Positions 1 to 9,775 are shown, numbered from the stretch's first letter. The stretch: 64,000 bases of DNA from Methylophilus sp. (GCA_030696695.1 JAUYRP010000034.1:434001-498000), one strand, 5' to 3'. Program-made: numbers and translations. The notes: generated from the sequence alone by a model not told the origin.

Positions 1-477
1 AGCAGCTATACACATCTATCAACCCTCGGCAGCGTTGTTATGCTGCCTTGCTATGCGTTGATGTTGGGATTCGAGCAAGCACTTAACCTGACATGGGATG
101 CTGCGCATGTCACAAATTCTACATTGAGCTGGATATCTGTTAATTCGTCTAAGCCAGGGCGTAACATGCATAGTAGCTTGGTCGCCATGAGCCGCAACCA
201 GTGGGCAGCAGACAATTTTCATCAATCCGAAAGTTGGGTGATTGAGTCTATGATGCAAACGTTGGCTGGTATTGCGGGTGACCAAGTGATGCAGTCAAAA
301 GTTTTGCAACTAAAAAAGTGGCATTATGCAAACGCACAAAAAAGTGCGCTGGGCCATGTGCTGATTGATTCGGGGCAACAGCTCGCCAGTTGTGGTGATT
401 GGTGTATCAGTGGTCGCGTAGAAAGCGCTTTTGTATCGGCTATTCAGTTGAGTCAAGCAATACGATCAGCCCTATAG
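1..477 (+). CDS. FAD/NAD(P)-dependent oxidoreductase, C-terminal part
   Basis: The open frame enters from the left edge, so the start and the N-terminal Rossmann fold lie outside the window. About 158 C-terminal residues are visible. The end carries a GDWCISGRVESAF stretch followed by a helix, which is the typical last FAD-contacting segment (GD...GRVEGA-like) of renalase-like amine oxidoreductases. The assignment to that group rests on this motif only, and the substrate is unknown. It converges on the next gene with a 17-nt gap. Confidence 0.6.
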   Translation, partial: SSYTHLSTLGSVVMLPCYALMLGFEQALNLTWDAAHVTNSTLSWISVNSSKPGRNMHSSLVAMSRNQWAADNFHQSESWVIESMMQTLAGIAGDQVMQSKVLQLKKWHYANAQKSALGHVLIDSGQQLASCGDWCISGRVESAFVSAIQLSQAIRSAL

Positions 478-494
478 TAGGGTGCAGTTGTTTC

Positions 495-1079
495 CTAACG
501 CTCTGCTGAAGCTTCAGAAGCAATAATGCCAGCGCCAACACCGCCCATGGCTGCGCCACCAGCACCTCCACCGCCACCTCCTGCAGCTTGTCCAGCACCA
601 GCTCTTGCATCTGCTCCTTTGCCGCCTTCGCCTTCTCCTCTACCGTTTTTAGTATTACGGCTGGGGCCAGATGGAGGCAAAAGTAAATATGCTGGAATCG
701 CTTCTAAACCAAGTTGCAGACGTAAATCACGGCGCAGTGAGTGAATAAGTGGTTGGTAATCAACATGCTCATTGGCTTTTAAATGGTTTACACATTTGGC
801 CGCAAGGGTGACTTGTTCAATAGAGCCAAACAAGACGATATCTGCAAGTGTTTCTTCAATGAGAGAGTTGTGTTCTTCAACCGCGGGTGAGAATGAGCCC
901 GCCAATGCCCGATAAGCAGCCACCAGTGACTTGAGTCTTTCAGTTTCTTGCCTATTTTCGCGCTGTCGCTTTTGTTGCACACGCTGCATTACAAATACGC
1001 GTATCCCCAATAGCACCACTGCAATCACTAGCGACGCAATCAGCGTTATCCAGAGCGGCCCAATTTCTGTTAACTTCAT
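495..1079 (-). CDS. Membrane-anchored protein with Gly/Ala-rich tail
   Basis: The 194-aa protein is not recognised. An N-terminal membrane segment (about residues 9-30) is followed by a basic, charged coiled-coil-like stretch (residues 32-60) and a soluble helical region. The tail from about residue 135 is low complexity: Gly, Ala, Arg and Ser with long glycine runs. An AGGAACC ribosome site sits 3 nt before the ATG. The C-terminal composition resembles disordered tails but gives no function. Transcribed towards the oxidoreductase tail, it has no evident operon partner. Confidence 0.6.
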   Translation of the reverse strand: MKLTEIGPLWITLIASLVIAVVLLGIRVFVMQRVQQKRQRENRQETERLKSLVAAYRALAGSFSPAVEEHNSLIEETLADIVLFGSIEQVTLAAKCVNHLKANEHVDYQPLIHSLRRDLRLQLGLEAIPAYLLLPPSGPSRNTKNGRGEGEGGKGADARAGAGQAAGGGGGGAGGAAMGGVGAGIIASEASAER

Positions 1080-1328
1080 ATAGGTTCCTATCTAGGTGCT
1101 ACTGAAAGCATAGTTGAATTCGTGCCTGTTTCATAGGGAGAGGCAATAGTCTCAACATAGTGACATAATATCTATAAGACATGAATATTGTGTACATGAT
1201 AACTTTAGTGTGATAACTTAAGTTCGTTGGCTCAACTTAAATCATACTTAAGACAACTGGAAATATAAGCGCAAAATTTTTGCTTAAACCATTTCAAATT
1301 CGAAATTTTATATAAAGGAACACTTATC
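1080..1328. other. Divergent intergenic region
   Basis: This stretch of 249 bases lies between the divergent Gly-rich protein gene and the PA2779-like gene. It is AT-rich and holds short repeats: GATAACTT occurs twice about 14 nt apart near 1178-1200, and CTTAAG occurs twice near 1216-1254. No convincing -35/-10 pair was found. It probably holds both promoters. Confidence 0.35.
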
Positions 1329-1724
1329 ATGATCATAGTTAAACGTTTTTTAAGCGCATTACTAGCCACCTCCATTTTATTCACTGGCTCTATCCAAGCC
1401 GTGCAAGCTGCGATGATTAGCACCGAGCAAGTTGCAGAATCTGCAATTACTGCAAAAGGTGAGCAAGACCGTGCAAAAATTGTCAGCATGCTTTCTCGCG
1501 ATGAAGTGCAATCTGAGTTAGTGGCCCGTGGGATTGACCCAATGGAAGCGAAATCACGTGTTGCAGCATTGACCGATGATGAAGCGAGTTCACTGGCATC
1601 ACAATTAGATAATGCACCAGCTGGCGGTATTATCGGTGCGATTGTGCTGATCTTTTTAGTACTGCTATTGACTGATATTCTTGGTTTTACCAAAATATTT
1701 CCGTTCACACGCTCAATTCGTTAA
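1329..1724 (+). CDS. PA2779-like small membrane protein
   Basis: The 131-aa protein has an N-terminal signal or membrane segment (residues 8-27, ending near VQAAM) and a second hydrophobic segment near the C-terminus (about 100-120, rich in I, L and V after PAGG). The central part is acidic and helical. This architecture, and its place directly upstream of a C39-like peptidase lipoprotein, match the proteobacterial PA2779/PA2778 pair, whose function is not established. A GGAAC ribosome site lies upstream of ATG 1329. Confidence 0.7.
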   Translation: MIIVKRFLSALLATSILFTGSIQAVQAAMISTEQVAESAITAKGEQDRAKIVSMLSRDEVQSELVARGIDPMEAKSRVAALTDDEASSLASQLDNAPAGGIIGAIVLIFLVLLLTDILGFTKIFPFTRSIR

Positions 1725-1777
1725 TCTGTATAGGTTAGCAACTTAAGCAATCCGCTTCAGTTTCGAGCAGTCATATC

Positions 1778-2734
1778 ATGAAAGCCAGTGTGTATCGTAT
1801 TTGCATACTGGCTTTTTTGTGTCTGCTCAATGCGTGCGCAGCCAACGGTGTGCGCGAAGTCACGCAGAGTAAGCAACTTCCTAGACAAGCAGAACTGACC
1901 AATACCCCATTTTTCCCGCAAGAGCTATATCAATGTGGTCCCGCTGCATTGGCCACTGCCCTTAATGCGGTAGATATTCAAGTTACCCCTGAACAACTCA
2001 CACCAGAAGTATATATACCGAGCCGACAAGGCAGCTTACAAATTGAAATGCTGGCTGCGGCTCGTCGCCATGGAGCGATCGCTGTGATGATTCCTCCCAA
2101 GTTAGAGTCTGTGCTGCAGGAAGTTGTAGCAGGCAACGTGGTGGTGGTGATGCAAAATTTAGGGTTCTCTTGGGCGCCATCTTGGCATTATGCTGTTGTG
2201 GTTGGGTTTGATTTAAACCGAGAATTATTATGGTTGCGCTCTGGCACATTTAAGCGTTTTGAAATGAGCTTAAGTGCTTTTCAAAGGACTTGGGCACGCA
2301 GTGAATCATGGGCTTTTGTGGCGTTGCCTCCTGGTAAACTGCCTGCCACTGCAATGGCCGATGATGTTGCCAAAGCATTGGTCGCTTTTGAAAAACATGC
2401 CACAACTAGCGCCAGAACAATAGCATATCAAAGTGCGGTTGAGCGATGGCCAACTCATCTAGTGTTGTTGATGGGCTTAGGCAACAGTGCATATAAAGCT
2501 GGTGATATGCCTGCAGCAGCACGTGCTTTTCAACAAGCAATCGCTGCCCATCCTGATGCTGCACCTGCTTACAACAACTTAGCCAATGTGTTGCTAGTGC
2601 AAAAGCAAGCACAGCAGGCAAATAACATTGCAGAAAAAGGCTTGGCAGTGGTGGGTAATGACGAAAAAGTGCGGCAGCAATTATTGCAAACATTAGCTGA
2701 AATAAACGATTACCAAAATCAGCATTCCCAATGA
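1778..2734 (+). CDS. PA2778-like C39 cysteine peptidase lipoprotein with TPR
   Basis: The 318-aa product begins with a lipoprotein signal (lipobox LNAC, lipidated Cys20). A papain-like/C39 peptidase fold follows, with likely nucleophile Cys53 in YQCGPAALA and a likely catalytic His near residue 138 in WHYAVVVGFD. The C-terminal third (from about 205) has TPR-like helices (AGDMPAAARAFQQAI...AYNNLANVLL). It is probably co-transcribed with the preceding gene (53 nt gap). Anchoring in the outer membrane is inferred from the lipobox. The family role, possibly peptide processing, is unproven. Confidence 0.75.
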   Translation: MKASVYRICILAFLCLLNACAANGVREVTQSKQLPRQAELTNTPFFPQELYQCGPAALATALNAVDIQVTPEQLTPEVYIPSRQGSLQIEMLAAARRHGAIAVMIPPKLESVLQEVVAGNVVVVMQNLGFSWAPSWHYAVVVGFDLNRELLWLRSGTFKRFEMSLSAFQRTWARSESWAFVALPPGKLPATAMADDVAKALVAFEKHATTSARTIAYQSAVERWPTHLVLLMGLGNSAYKAGDMPAAARAFQQAIAAHPDAAPAYNNLANVLLVQKQAQQANNIAEKGLAVVGNDEKVRQQLLQTLAEINDYQNQHSQ

Positions 2735-2988
2735 TGGGTAAATGTTGACGGGGTCAATATTGCTGGCTGACGACAGGCTTAATCTGACTGATCATTGCCT
2801 GAGTAAACATGATGTCATTCGATAAATGCCATGAATAACATTACAAAAAATAGGGGTATAATTTAACTCAATATTACGCGTCTATTTTTGACAGAAAATG
2901 CGTTTATTCATACTTAATATACTGGGCTAATTCTCATTAAAGTGATGTTATGTACCCAATTGTCCTCTGCCTTTAACCCATTCAGGTT
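2735..2988. other. Intergenic region upstream of the GGDEF gene
   Basis: The region is AT-rich and non-coding. A TTGACA at 2888-2893 is followed after 17 nt by TACTTA and slightly further by TATACT (2918-2923), a possible sigma-70 promoter with imperfect spacing. A second isolated TATAAT lies at 2857-2862. No ribosome site of note was seen before ATG 2989. Confidence 0.3.
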
Positions 2989-4371
2989 ATGAAGCTCAAC
3001 ACTGAATTCAAGCAAAATACTGCCATTATTTCGTTTACGGGCATAGTGTTGGTACTTTTTTTGCTGATTTTTGAAATACTCATCAGTGCAGAGTCTCACA
3101 AGGCAGATGCTAAGCTGAATATTGAGGCGGCCAACTACACGGCTGCACTCAAATCAAAAGTAGACCGTGAGTTAAATGCGCTACTTTTCGTCTCAAATGG
3201 TTTATCAAGTTACCTCACTATTTATCATCGCAACCTTGAACAACAAAAGGTGCAAAATCTGCTGGCAGATTTATATGCTAGAACCAAAAACGTGCGTAAT
3301 TTGGCGGTCGCTGTTGGCTACAAAATCACTTATATGCATCCGATTAAGTCGAATGAAAAAGCCATTGGTATAGATTATCGCCAGTTGCCACAACAGTGGC
3401 CACAAGTGAAGGCCGCTATCGATAGCCATCAAGGCGTACTGGTAGGTCCAATGGATTTGGTACAAGGTGGTAAAGGGTTGATATATCGTTACCCTGTCTA
3501 TATTAATCAAGCCTATTGGGGATTGTTGTCTACCGTGATTAACTCTGACGCCTTTTTTAAATCGGCATTTAAAGAGTTGGTCAACGATGAGTATGCCTTC
3601 GCCATCCGCAATAAAAATACGCAAGAAGTTTTTTATGGGGATCCGCAATTGTTCAACCAGGCCAAAGTGTATCTCTCAACAAGTGACAATACAGATGTGG
3701 CGTGGGAATGGGCAGTCATGCAAAAAACTGAAAAGGCATCCCACCTTATTTTGATTACGCGATTGATGGGCATCGCGATTGCTGTATTGATTGCGGCTCT
3801 GGTTTACTTTTTCTTAAGAGAGCGAAAAATGCTCACTGCATTAGCCATGCACGACAGTTTAACTGGGGTAGCAAACCGACGTCTGCTCGACATACGCTTA
3901 GAGCAAGCGCTCGCACATGCAAAACGCTTTAATCGTAATTTAGCGTTGTTGTTTCTGGATATAGATCACTTTAAACAACTCAACGACACACATGGACATG
4001 ACGTGGGTGATGCGCTACTCAAGACGATTGCATTACGGTTGAAGTCTTCTATTCGTGATATAGATACGCTCAGCCGCATCAGTGGCGATGAGTTTGTGAT
4101 TGTGCTGGCAGAGCTTAATGATATCAATGCTGCCAATAGTATTGCTAGTAAGATTGTTCATGCATTCAAGGATGGTGTGCAGGTGCTAGGCAAGCGGATA
4201 GATGTGAGTTTAAGCATCGGCGTGGCCGCATATGGGCGAGGTAGTGAAGAGTCTCCGCAGAGCCTCATGAAAAAAGCAGATATTGCTTTATACCAAGCCA
4301 AGGTCGCCGGTAGAAATCAATTTAAGGTCTATACAGAGGTGGAACAAAAAAGCTTATTTGATATTACCTAG
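2989..4371 (+). CDS. Membrane diguanylate cyclase (sensor-GGDEF)
   Basis: The 460-aa protein should make cyclic di-GMP from GTP. A first membrane segment (about 12-33) is followed by a periplasmic sensing region of roughly 215 residues with CHASE-like features (YPVYINQAYWGLLSTVI), a second membrane segment (about 253-277) and a cytoplasmic GGDEF domain. The signature is SGDEF at residues 365-369, a functional variant of GGDEF. An inhibitory I-site RDID sits at 356-359, five residues before it, so product feedback is expected. No EAL domain is present. The start is not backed by a strong ribosome site. Confidence 0.88.
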   Translation: MKLNTEFKQNTAIISFTGIVLVLFLLIFEILISAESHKADAKLNIEAANYTAALKSKVDRELNALLFVSNGLSSYLTIYHRNLEQQKVQNLLADLYARTKNVRNLAVAVGYKITYMHPIKSNEKAIGIDYRQLPQQWPQVKAAIDSHQGVLVGPMDLVQGGKGLIYRYPVYINQAYWGLLSTVINSDAFFKSAFKELVNDEYAFAIRNKNTQEVFYGDPQLFNQAKVYLSTSDNTDVAWEWAVMQKTEKASHLILITRLMGIAIAVLIAALVYFFLRERKMLTALAMHDSLTGVANRRLLDIRLEQALAHAKRFNRNLALLFLDIDHFKQLNDTHGHDVGDALLKTIALRLKSSIRDIDTLSRISGDEFVIVLAELNDINAANSIASKIVHAFKDGVQVLGKRIDVSLSIGVAAYGRGSEESPQSLMKKADIALYQAKVAGRNQFKVYTEVEQKSLFDIT

Positions 4372-4375
4372 ACAT

Positions 4376-4403
4376 AAAAAAACGCGCTTTCGCGCGTTTT
4401 TTT
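4376..4403. terminator. Bidirectional Rho-independent terminator
   Basis: A perfect 12-bp stem (AAAAAAACGCGC with GCGCGTTTTTTT) has a TTTC loop. The A and T runs make it work on both strands, as expected between the convergent GGDEF and FadL-type genes. Confidence 0.9.
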
Positions 4404-4419
4404 ATGTTGGAAGATAATC

Positions 4420-5646
4420 CTAGAAGTTATGAGTGACTTGCGTGCTAATCATGTCTACGCTGGCGTCGTAATCGCCAGCAACTCTACCTCTTGTTGGAAA
4501 AACGCCTCTTTGATCATCATTAATATCGGGGTTGCTGACAAATAGGTGAGCGTAAGCGACATCAAGTTTAGTGTTAGGAGTGGCTTGCCAAGCTGCACCA
4601 AAAGCTAACCATTTTCTATCGTTGCCAGGAATGCGTACGGTACGAAACTCATCACTCATGGCTTCCTCATCATAAGCCACGCCCGCGCGTAATTTTAAGG
4701 TGTCGCTGTACTTGTAATTGAGGCCGATAGAGTAGCGCATGGTGTTATCCCAATTTTGCGGGGTCGCGGACAGCGTGCTCCCATTTTCTCTAAGCACTCG
4801 CAGCTCTCTAAAGCGGCTCCAGCGTGTCCATGTAACATCAGCCAACAAATCCCATCGATCGTTCAAATGAGTAAAGCTACTGAATGATAGGGTCTCAGGC
4901 AGGGTAGTTTCTGCGGTTACATCTCCATTGGGAGTGGGGCCACCAGAAATGGAAAATCTAACATCGCCTGTTAAGTTTTGATCGACTTTAGAACGATAAG
5001 CCAAGCCTAGACGTGTATCAGGTGTGATTTGATAGATAGCGCCCAAATTGTAACCAAAGCCCCAGTCGTCCCCTTTTACTTTTGAAATACGTTCTGATGT
5101 AACTAGATTAACAGCACTGGTGAGCTCCGCTTGAATCCACATCGCATTAATACCAAAACCCAGGGAGAGTTGGTCATTCACTTTAAATGCCAGTGAAGGG
5201 TTGATATTGACGGTTTTTATTTCAGACTTGATGCCTTGAAAGCGACCTAACCAATCATCATCGTATTCTGTTTTTTGACCAAAAGGCGCGCCAACACCTA
5301 AACCAAACTTAACGGTGTCGGAAACATCACGTTTGTAGTAGAAGTTAGGTATCAAGGAAAGGCTACCAGTATCTCCACCTTCACCACCAGTGACACCTGC
5401 TGGTAATGCTTGATTAAACTCACTGCGAGGTCGAATTAAATGCAACGCTCCCACCACTTGCGTACCTTCAATGTAGGTCATCCCAGCTGGGTTAAAGTAG
5501 ATGGTGCTGGCATCTTCAGCCACTGCTGCGGCGCCTGCGTAGGCGTTGCCCATGCCACTCCCGCTTTGTAATATCAGCGCAAACCCTGCAGCGTTACTTA
5601 TCATCGGTGTGATTAAAAGCACTACAGACAATATGGATTTCTTCAT
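4420..5646 (-). CDS. OmpP1/FadL/TodX family outer membrane channel
   Basis: The 408-aa outer membrane beta-barrel is predicted to take up hydrophobic compounds such as fatty acids or aromatic hydrocarbons. It has a signal peptide (residues 1-20, ending NAAG), the family N-terminal plug motif (SGSGMGNAYAGAAAVAEDAS, then FNPAGMTY) and a C-terminal aromatic end (VTHNF) that serves as the barrel assembly signal. Its length is normal for the family. A GGGGAGC ribosome site precedes the ATG. It is expressed alone, with the bidirectional terminator downstream. The substrate cannot be read from sequence. Confidence 0.88.
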   Translation of the reverse strand: MKKSILSVVLLITPMISNAAGFALILQSGSGMGNAYAGAAAVAEDASTIYFNPAGMTYIEGTQVVGALHLIRPRSEFNQALPAGVTGGEGGDTGSLSLIPNFYYKRDVSDTVKFGLGVGAPFGQKTEYDDDWLGRFQGIKSEIKTVNINPSLAFKVNDQLSLGFGINAMWIQAELTSAVNLVTSERISKVKGDDWGFGYNLGAIYQITPDTRLGLAYRSKVDQNLTGDVRFSISGGPTPNGDVTAETTLPETLSFSSFTHLNDRWDLLADVTWTRWSRFRELRVLRENGSTLSATPQNWDNTMRYSIGLNYKYSDTLKLRAGVAYDEEAMSDEFRTVRIPGNDRKWLAFGAAWQATPNTKLDVAYAHLFVSNPDINDDQRGVFPTRGRVAGDYDASVDMISTQVTHNF

Positions 5647-5736
5647 AAAGCTCCCCAGTGAGGCGTAATTAATTATTTGAGTTGTGTAATGAATGGATTA
5701 TAAACATAGCCATGGTTTTGCGTCATCGCTTAATCA

Positions 5737-6798
5737 TTAGTTTGCGTATTCCGCGTGAATTTTCTCTAACCGAGGTCGGATTTTTATCAAAGTTTTCACT
5801 AAATCAGGGTCAAAATGTTTACCTGATTCGCTTTCAATAAACTGAATTGCAGCGTCCACTGACCATGCTTCCTTATATGGCCGTTTGCTGGTGAGCGCAT
5901 CAAAAACATCAGCTATGGCAACAATGCGTGCAGACACAGGGATTTTTTTGCCAGCTAATCCCTTTGGGTAGCCAGTGCCGTCATATCGTTCATGGTGAGC
6001 CAATGCAATCTCTGCACCTTTTTGTAGATATTTAGAGGGGCTGTCTTGCAGTACTTGAAAGCCTATGAGCGGGTGTTTGCGCATAATAACCGTTTCTTCT
6101 TCGTTCAGCGGGCCCGCTTTGAGCAGTACATGATCTGGAATACCCACTTTGCCTATGTCGTGCAAAGGCGCTGCGAGTTCAATAGTTTCTGCCTCATCCT
6201 CTGAAAAGCCAGCAGCCTCGGCAAGTATTCTGGCATAAAGCGCCATGCGCACTAAATGGCGGGAGGTTTCGTAATCTTTGTATTCACCAACACGCGCAAG
6301 ACGCATGAGCGTTTCTTTTTCGCGCGCACGAATTTCTGCGGTGGCTGCTTGCACCAAGCTCTCTAATAAATGACTCTTGGTTTCTAATGTCATTTGTTGT
6401 TGACGCATGGTGAGCAAGTTTTTGCAGCGTGCCGTACATTCTTGCACATCAATCGGCTTGGTAAGGAAGTCGGTGACGCCTACATCTAATGCAGCGTTAC
6501 GTATCTCTGCATCTTTCTTGATGGTAATCATGATGATAGGCACAAAATAATAGGCTGGAATGGTTTTCACCATTTTGACAAAATCTATGCCATTCATTTC
6601 TGGCATAACATAGTCGATTAAAATTAAATCTGCGGTATTTTGTGTGGCCCATTCCAACGCGCGTTCGGGATTGGTTTTTTCAATGACATGCATTTTGGGG
6701 TGAATACTTTTCACCACCTGCGATAAGATTGTTCGACTGGTGGTCTGATCATCAATGATCAACACTGTAGAGTCATCGAACATATTGAGCGATTTCAT
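5737..6798 (-). CDS. Response regulator with HD-GYP phosphodiesterase domain
   Basis: The 353-aa protein is of RpfG type and should hydrolyse cyclic di-GMP when its receiver is phosphorylated. The receiver domain spans residues 1-120, with phospho-acceptor Asp62 in LILIDYVMPEMNG and the Lys of TKPID. A linker helix leads to the HD-GYP domain: HD at 213-214 (HDIGKVGIPDH), a further His pair, and GYP at 276-278 (DGTGYPKGL). I chose the ATG preceded by AGGA with 5-nt spacing; upstream in-frame starts (TTG 6825, ATG 6810) lack this. No sensor kinase is adjacent. The nearby diguanylate cyclase has the opposite activity. Confidence 0.88.
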   Translation of the reverse strand: MKSLNMFDDSTVLIIDDQTTSRTILSQVVKSIHPKMHVIEKTNPERALEWATQNTADLILIDYVMPEMNGIDFVKMVKTIPAYYFVPIIMITIKKDAEIRNAALDVGVTDFLTKPIDVQECTARCKNLLTMRQQQMTLETKSHLLESLVQAATAEIRAREKETLMRLARVGEYKDYETSRHLVRMALYARILAEAAGFSEDEAETIELAAPLHDIGKVGIPDHVLLKAGPLNEEETVIMRKHPLIGFQVLQDSPSKYLQKGAEIALAHHERYDGTGYPKGLAGKKIPVSARIVAIADVFDALTSKRPYKEAWSVDAAIQFIESESGKHFDPDLVKTLIKIRPRLEKIHAEYAN

Positions 6799-7047
6799 CA
6801 GGTTCCTCATGGTTTGCTGGAGCAACGCGCGAGTAATAAAAGTACACAGTCTAGCAAAAAACAGACAACATTAGTGTATGCGGGAATATTTTTATTTTTT
6901 TGATTAGAATCAGTCGCTTAATTCAGCTTTGTCACAAAAATCTAATATTGCGTTTGCAACTATAATAGTAGATAAAACAATGCATTAGCGTGATTTCTTG
7001 AATCATACCACACAAACTATTATCGAGTTAAATGAATTGCTACATGG

Positions 7048-8550
7048 TTAATAACTAGTGCGTAGCTTCAAGTAGTCGCCTTGCGGTTTTAAATCAAAAG
7101 CAATACAAATGCGCTCTTGCTGTGCATTAAACGGAATAGTGCGATGAAATAGAGAAGACGGAAAAAGCACAATATCTCCAACTTTAGGTTTGACATAGGC
7201 GGTTGGAAAATCGGTATGCAACTGCGGGTATTCGTCGCCATGTGTGCCATATTCAAACGCACCCTCTCGCGGATCGGTACTTTCGGGCATCGCCAAATAG
7301 ACAGCACCGCTAATCCAGCCTATTTCATGAATATGCGCATTCAAGTGACCGCCTTGCTGCATTTTGACATACCAAGAGCTGGTGAATTCTAGTGTTTCTG
7401 GAAAGTGAGTGATCAGTGCGCAATCCTTGTTGGCATAGTGATTGCGGTAATCGACGAAGGCCCGTTTAATCAGTTCTGACAAGGCTTTAAACGATGCCTC
7501 TGGACGCTTGAACAAATTACCTGCAGATTGTTTGCCATTGGTGAGTCGCGCTTGCTTGCGTTCAGCAATGTCGGCGTGGTGAATATCGTGCAATAAGCTG
7601 TGTAATAAAGCGCTGTTTTCTGCCAGTTCAGGGATAGCCCGATGATAGACAAAATCCAAGCCGTGTTTACAAAAATTATACGGGTCATCCTCTTTAAAGT
7701 TTAGGCTGTAATGAGTAGAAAGCGTTGCTAAAAAAGGAGAAGTATGTGGTGATTGTTCAATCATTGCATCACGCTTTTGTTTAAAAGCATCAAATTGCGC
7801 ATCTTTATACAAGCAATACAGCACACGTTCTTGCCAGTCATCCAGCTGAGATTGCTCGAAGTAGGGAATAGCATCAGCATAGCGCTTGGCCAAATATAAA
7901 AACTCCGCCATATTGTAATTGGCGCTAGCATGCTGCGGATTACGTGCAAGGGCCTCTAGATATTGTTGCACGGCTTCTGGCATGTTGCCTTGATCGCGAT
8001 AGGTTTCGCCTAGATTGTTATAAGCATCCGTATAGTTAGGGAATAAAGCAATGGCTTGTTGGTAATGGGTGACGGCCTCGCTCAATAAACCCTTATCACG
8101 CAATACGGTACCTAAATTGAAAAAGGCGCGAGCATCCTGTGGATTAATGCGTAAACCAGTTTGGTAGCTTTGAATGGCTTCATCTAATCTACCTTGCCGT
8201 TGTAATAGTGTGCCCAAATGGCCATGTGCTTCAAAAAAATTGGGCTGCAGCTGTATGGCTTTACGGCAAGCAGTTTCTGCATGCACTAATTGATTCAAGT
8301 GGCCCAATACAATGGCTAGATTAAAATGTAAATCTGGCATATTGGGCTGTAATTGAATAGCCGCTTGATAGCTAATCGCCGCCTCCGCATATTTCTGTTG
8401 CTGGTCTAGCGCAAGGCTGAGCACATGGTGCAAAATAAACTCGCGCGGGTTATGCGCAATCAAGGCTTTGGCTTGCTGCTCTGCCATTGCTAAATGGCCT
8501 TGGTTCAGAAGTTGGATTAACTTTTGTATCGCTTGTGGGGTTGCTTGCAT
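7048..8550 (-). CDS. TPR protein with 2-oxoglutarate/Fe(II) oxygenase-like domain
   Basis: The 500-aa cytoplasmic protein has six or more consecutive TPR repeats in residues 1-240 (34-residue helices such as AISYQAAIQLQPNMPDLHFN). These are followed by a C-terminal putative 2OG-Fe(II) oxygenase domain (about 300-500). HIHEIGWISGAVYLAMP supplies the H-x-H/E-type metal ligands, and LFPSSLFHRTIPF supplies the distal His, with an Arg further on (QERICIAF) for 2-oxoglutarate. Such TPR-oxygenase fusions are common in proteobacteria, and their substrates are mostly unknown. It is monocistronic by spacing. Confidence 0.8.
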   Translation of the reverse strand: MQATPQAIQKLIQLLNQGHLAMAEQQAKALIAHNPREFILHHVLSLALDQQQKYAEAAISYQAAIQLQPNMPDLHFNLAIVLGHLNQLVHAETACRKAIQLQPNFFEAHGHLGTLLQRQGRLDEAIQSYQTGLRINPQDARAFFNLGTVLRDKGLLSEAVTHYQQAIALFPNYTDAYNNLGETYRDQGNMPEAVQQYLEALARNPQHASANYNMAEFLYLAKRYADAIPYFEQSQLDDWQERVLYCLYKDAQFDAFKQKRDAMIEQSPHTSPFLATLSTHYSLNFKEDDPYNFCKHGLDFVYHRAIPELAENSALLHSLLHDIHHADIAERKQARLTNGKQSAGNLFKRPEASFKALSELIKRAFVDYRNHYANKDCALITHFPETLEFTSSWYVKMQQGGHLNAHIHEIGWISGAVYLAMPESTDPREGAFEYGTHGDEYPQLHTDFPTAYVKPKVGDIVLFPSSLFHRTIPFNAQQERICIAFDLKPQGDYLKLRTSY

Positions 8551-8599
8551 GATATTAGTTTAAAGATGAGAGTTGTATTTGCTATGTCTAGGTATAGGT

Positions 8600-9775
8600 T
8601 TAATTACTTTGCAATCTGGTCGCTAAATGTCTTAAAAGTTGCATCGCCACTTTAGGGTCTTCAGCTAGCATGGTATCAATGTTTTCAGCGTAAATCACGA
8701 TGATCTTAGCAAGCTCAGATGCAACCACTGCATCTGCATTGGCAGGTTGGTCTGCCAGTAAAGCGATTTCACCAAAATAGTCACCCGCATTTAAAGTGTG
8801 CTTAACTACCCCGTTTTGCGAGATGTGCACAGAGCCCTCCGCAATAAAGTAAAGGTTTCGTTCAATATTACCTTGTTCTATGATTTTTTCGCCTTGCTGC
8901 CAGCTTTTGCCATAGCGCTGCATCAGTGTGTCAATATAATTTGCCTTATTGGGCACGTTGTCGAACAGCCTCTTTAATAGCAGTACATCCTGCTTCCGCA
9001 ATGTCGCAATCAGCTCTGTACCCAGTAAAAAAACAGCAAAGTTTAAATAGAGCCAGGTAATCGAAACAAACAGCGCCTTCATACTGCCAAAAATTGCGCC
9101 ATAGTTTTCGTTAATCGATAAAAACAAACCAAACGCTGGGCGCATGGCTAACCATAACAATGCGGTGACAAATGAGCCAATAAACAAATGCGAGAAAGCA
9201 ACACGCATGGGAAAGAATGCGCGGTAAAACCCTGTGATAAATAACGCCGTCAACAATAAAGTCAAGATTGAGCCTAGCGCATTGATTTGGAAAGTAGAAA
9301 AGTGATTCGCCAAAAACCGTACTACGTGTTCTAACAAAAAACCTGCGGATGTGAATAAGAAAAATAACAATAAAATGCCGAGTACCGATAATACGTCCCT
9401 CACTTGGCGCACCAAAAAAGAAGGCATTTCTACTTTAGCTGATATGGTGTAAAAAGAAGTGCGCAAAGCGCTAGCTAATGGCGTAATGCTCCATAACAAT
9501 ACAATTAAACCAAGCGCACCCCAAGCAGCTTTGGTTTGTGTCGCGTTGTATACCTCAACCATGATTTTATCGCTTAAATCCGGTATCAGATTGCCAGTGA
9601 GAATGGCCAGCTTGACAATGGCATAATCAGATGAAAATACTAGGTGACTTAATAAAAAGAAGATCAGCAAGACCAAGGGAATCAGCGAGAATAATGCGTA
9701 GAACGATAACGAGGCCGATAGGCTCATGATGTTATGGCGGCCGAAACCAGCCAATGTCTCGCGTAACACAAACAA
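8600..9775 (-). CDS. YihY/BrkB membrane protein fused to a cyclic-nucleotide-binding-like domain
   Basis: The first 260 or so residues form a YihY (formerly RNase BN) type integral membrane domain with about six hydrophobic segments and the family start LSASLSFYALFSLIPL. From about residue 285 a CAP/CNB beta-roll follows (GEKIIEQGNIERNLYFIAEG...GDYFGEIALLADQP). The phosphate-binding cassette ends PANADAVV where cAMP binders have P-R-x-A, so the phosphate-contacting Arg is missing and nucleotide binding is doubtful. The start is uncertain: TTG 9775 is given, but the frame stays open upstream with coding-like residues and only an ATT behind an AGGA. Confidence 0.78.
   Translation of the reverse strand: MFVLRETLAGFGRHNIMSLSASLSFYALFSLIPLVLLIFFLLSHLVFSSDYAIVKLAILTGNLIPDLSDKIMVEVYNATQTKAAWGALGLIVLLWSITPLASALRTSFYTISAKVEMPSFLVRQVRDVLSVLGILLLFFLFTSAGFLLEHVVRFLANHFSTFQINALGSILTLLLTALFITGFYRAFFPMRVAFSHLFIGSFVTALLWLAMRPAFGLFLSINENYGAIFGSMKALFVSITWLYLNFAVFLLGTELIATLRKQDVLLLKRLFDNVPNKANYIDTLMQRYGKSWQQGEKIIEQGNIERNLYFIAEGSVHISQNGVVKHTLNAGDYFGEIALLADQPANADAVVASELAKIIVIYAENIDTMLAEDPKVAMQLLRHLATRLQSN

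Noticed and set aside
526-744. Plus-strand Pro/Ala-rich open frame
   Set aside because: It is the antisense of the Gly/Ala-rich tail of the minus-strand membrane protein, a composition artefact.
1232-1708. Long minus-strand open frame over the PA2779-like gene
   Set aside because: The plus-strand frame has a signal peptide, a ribosome site and a conserved partner; the minus frame has none.
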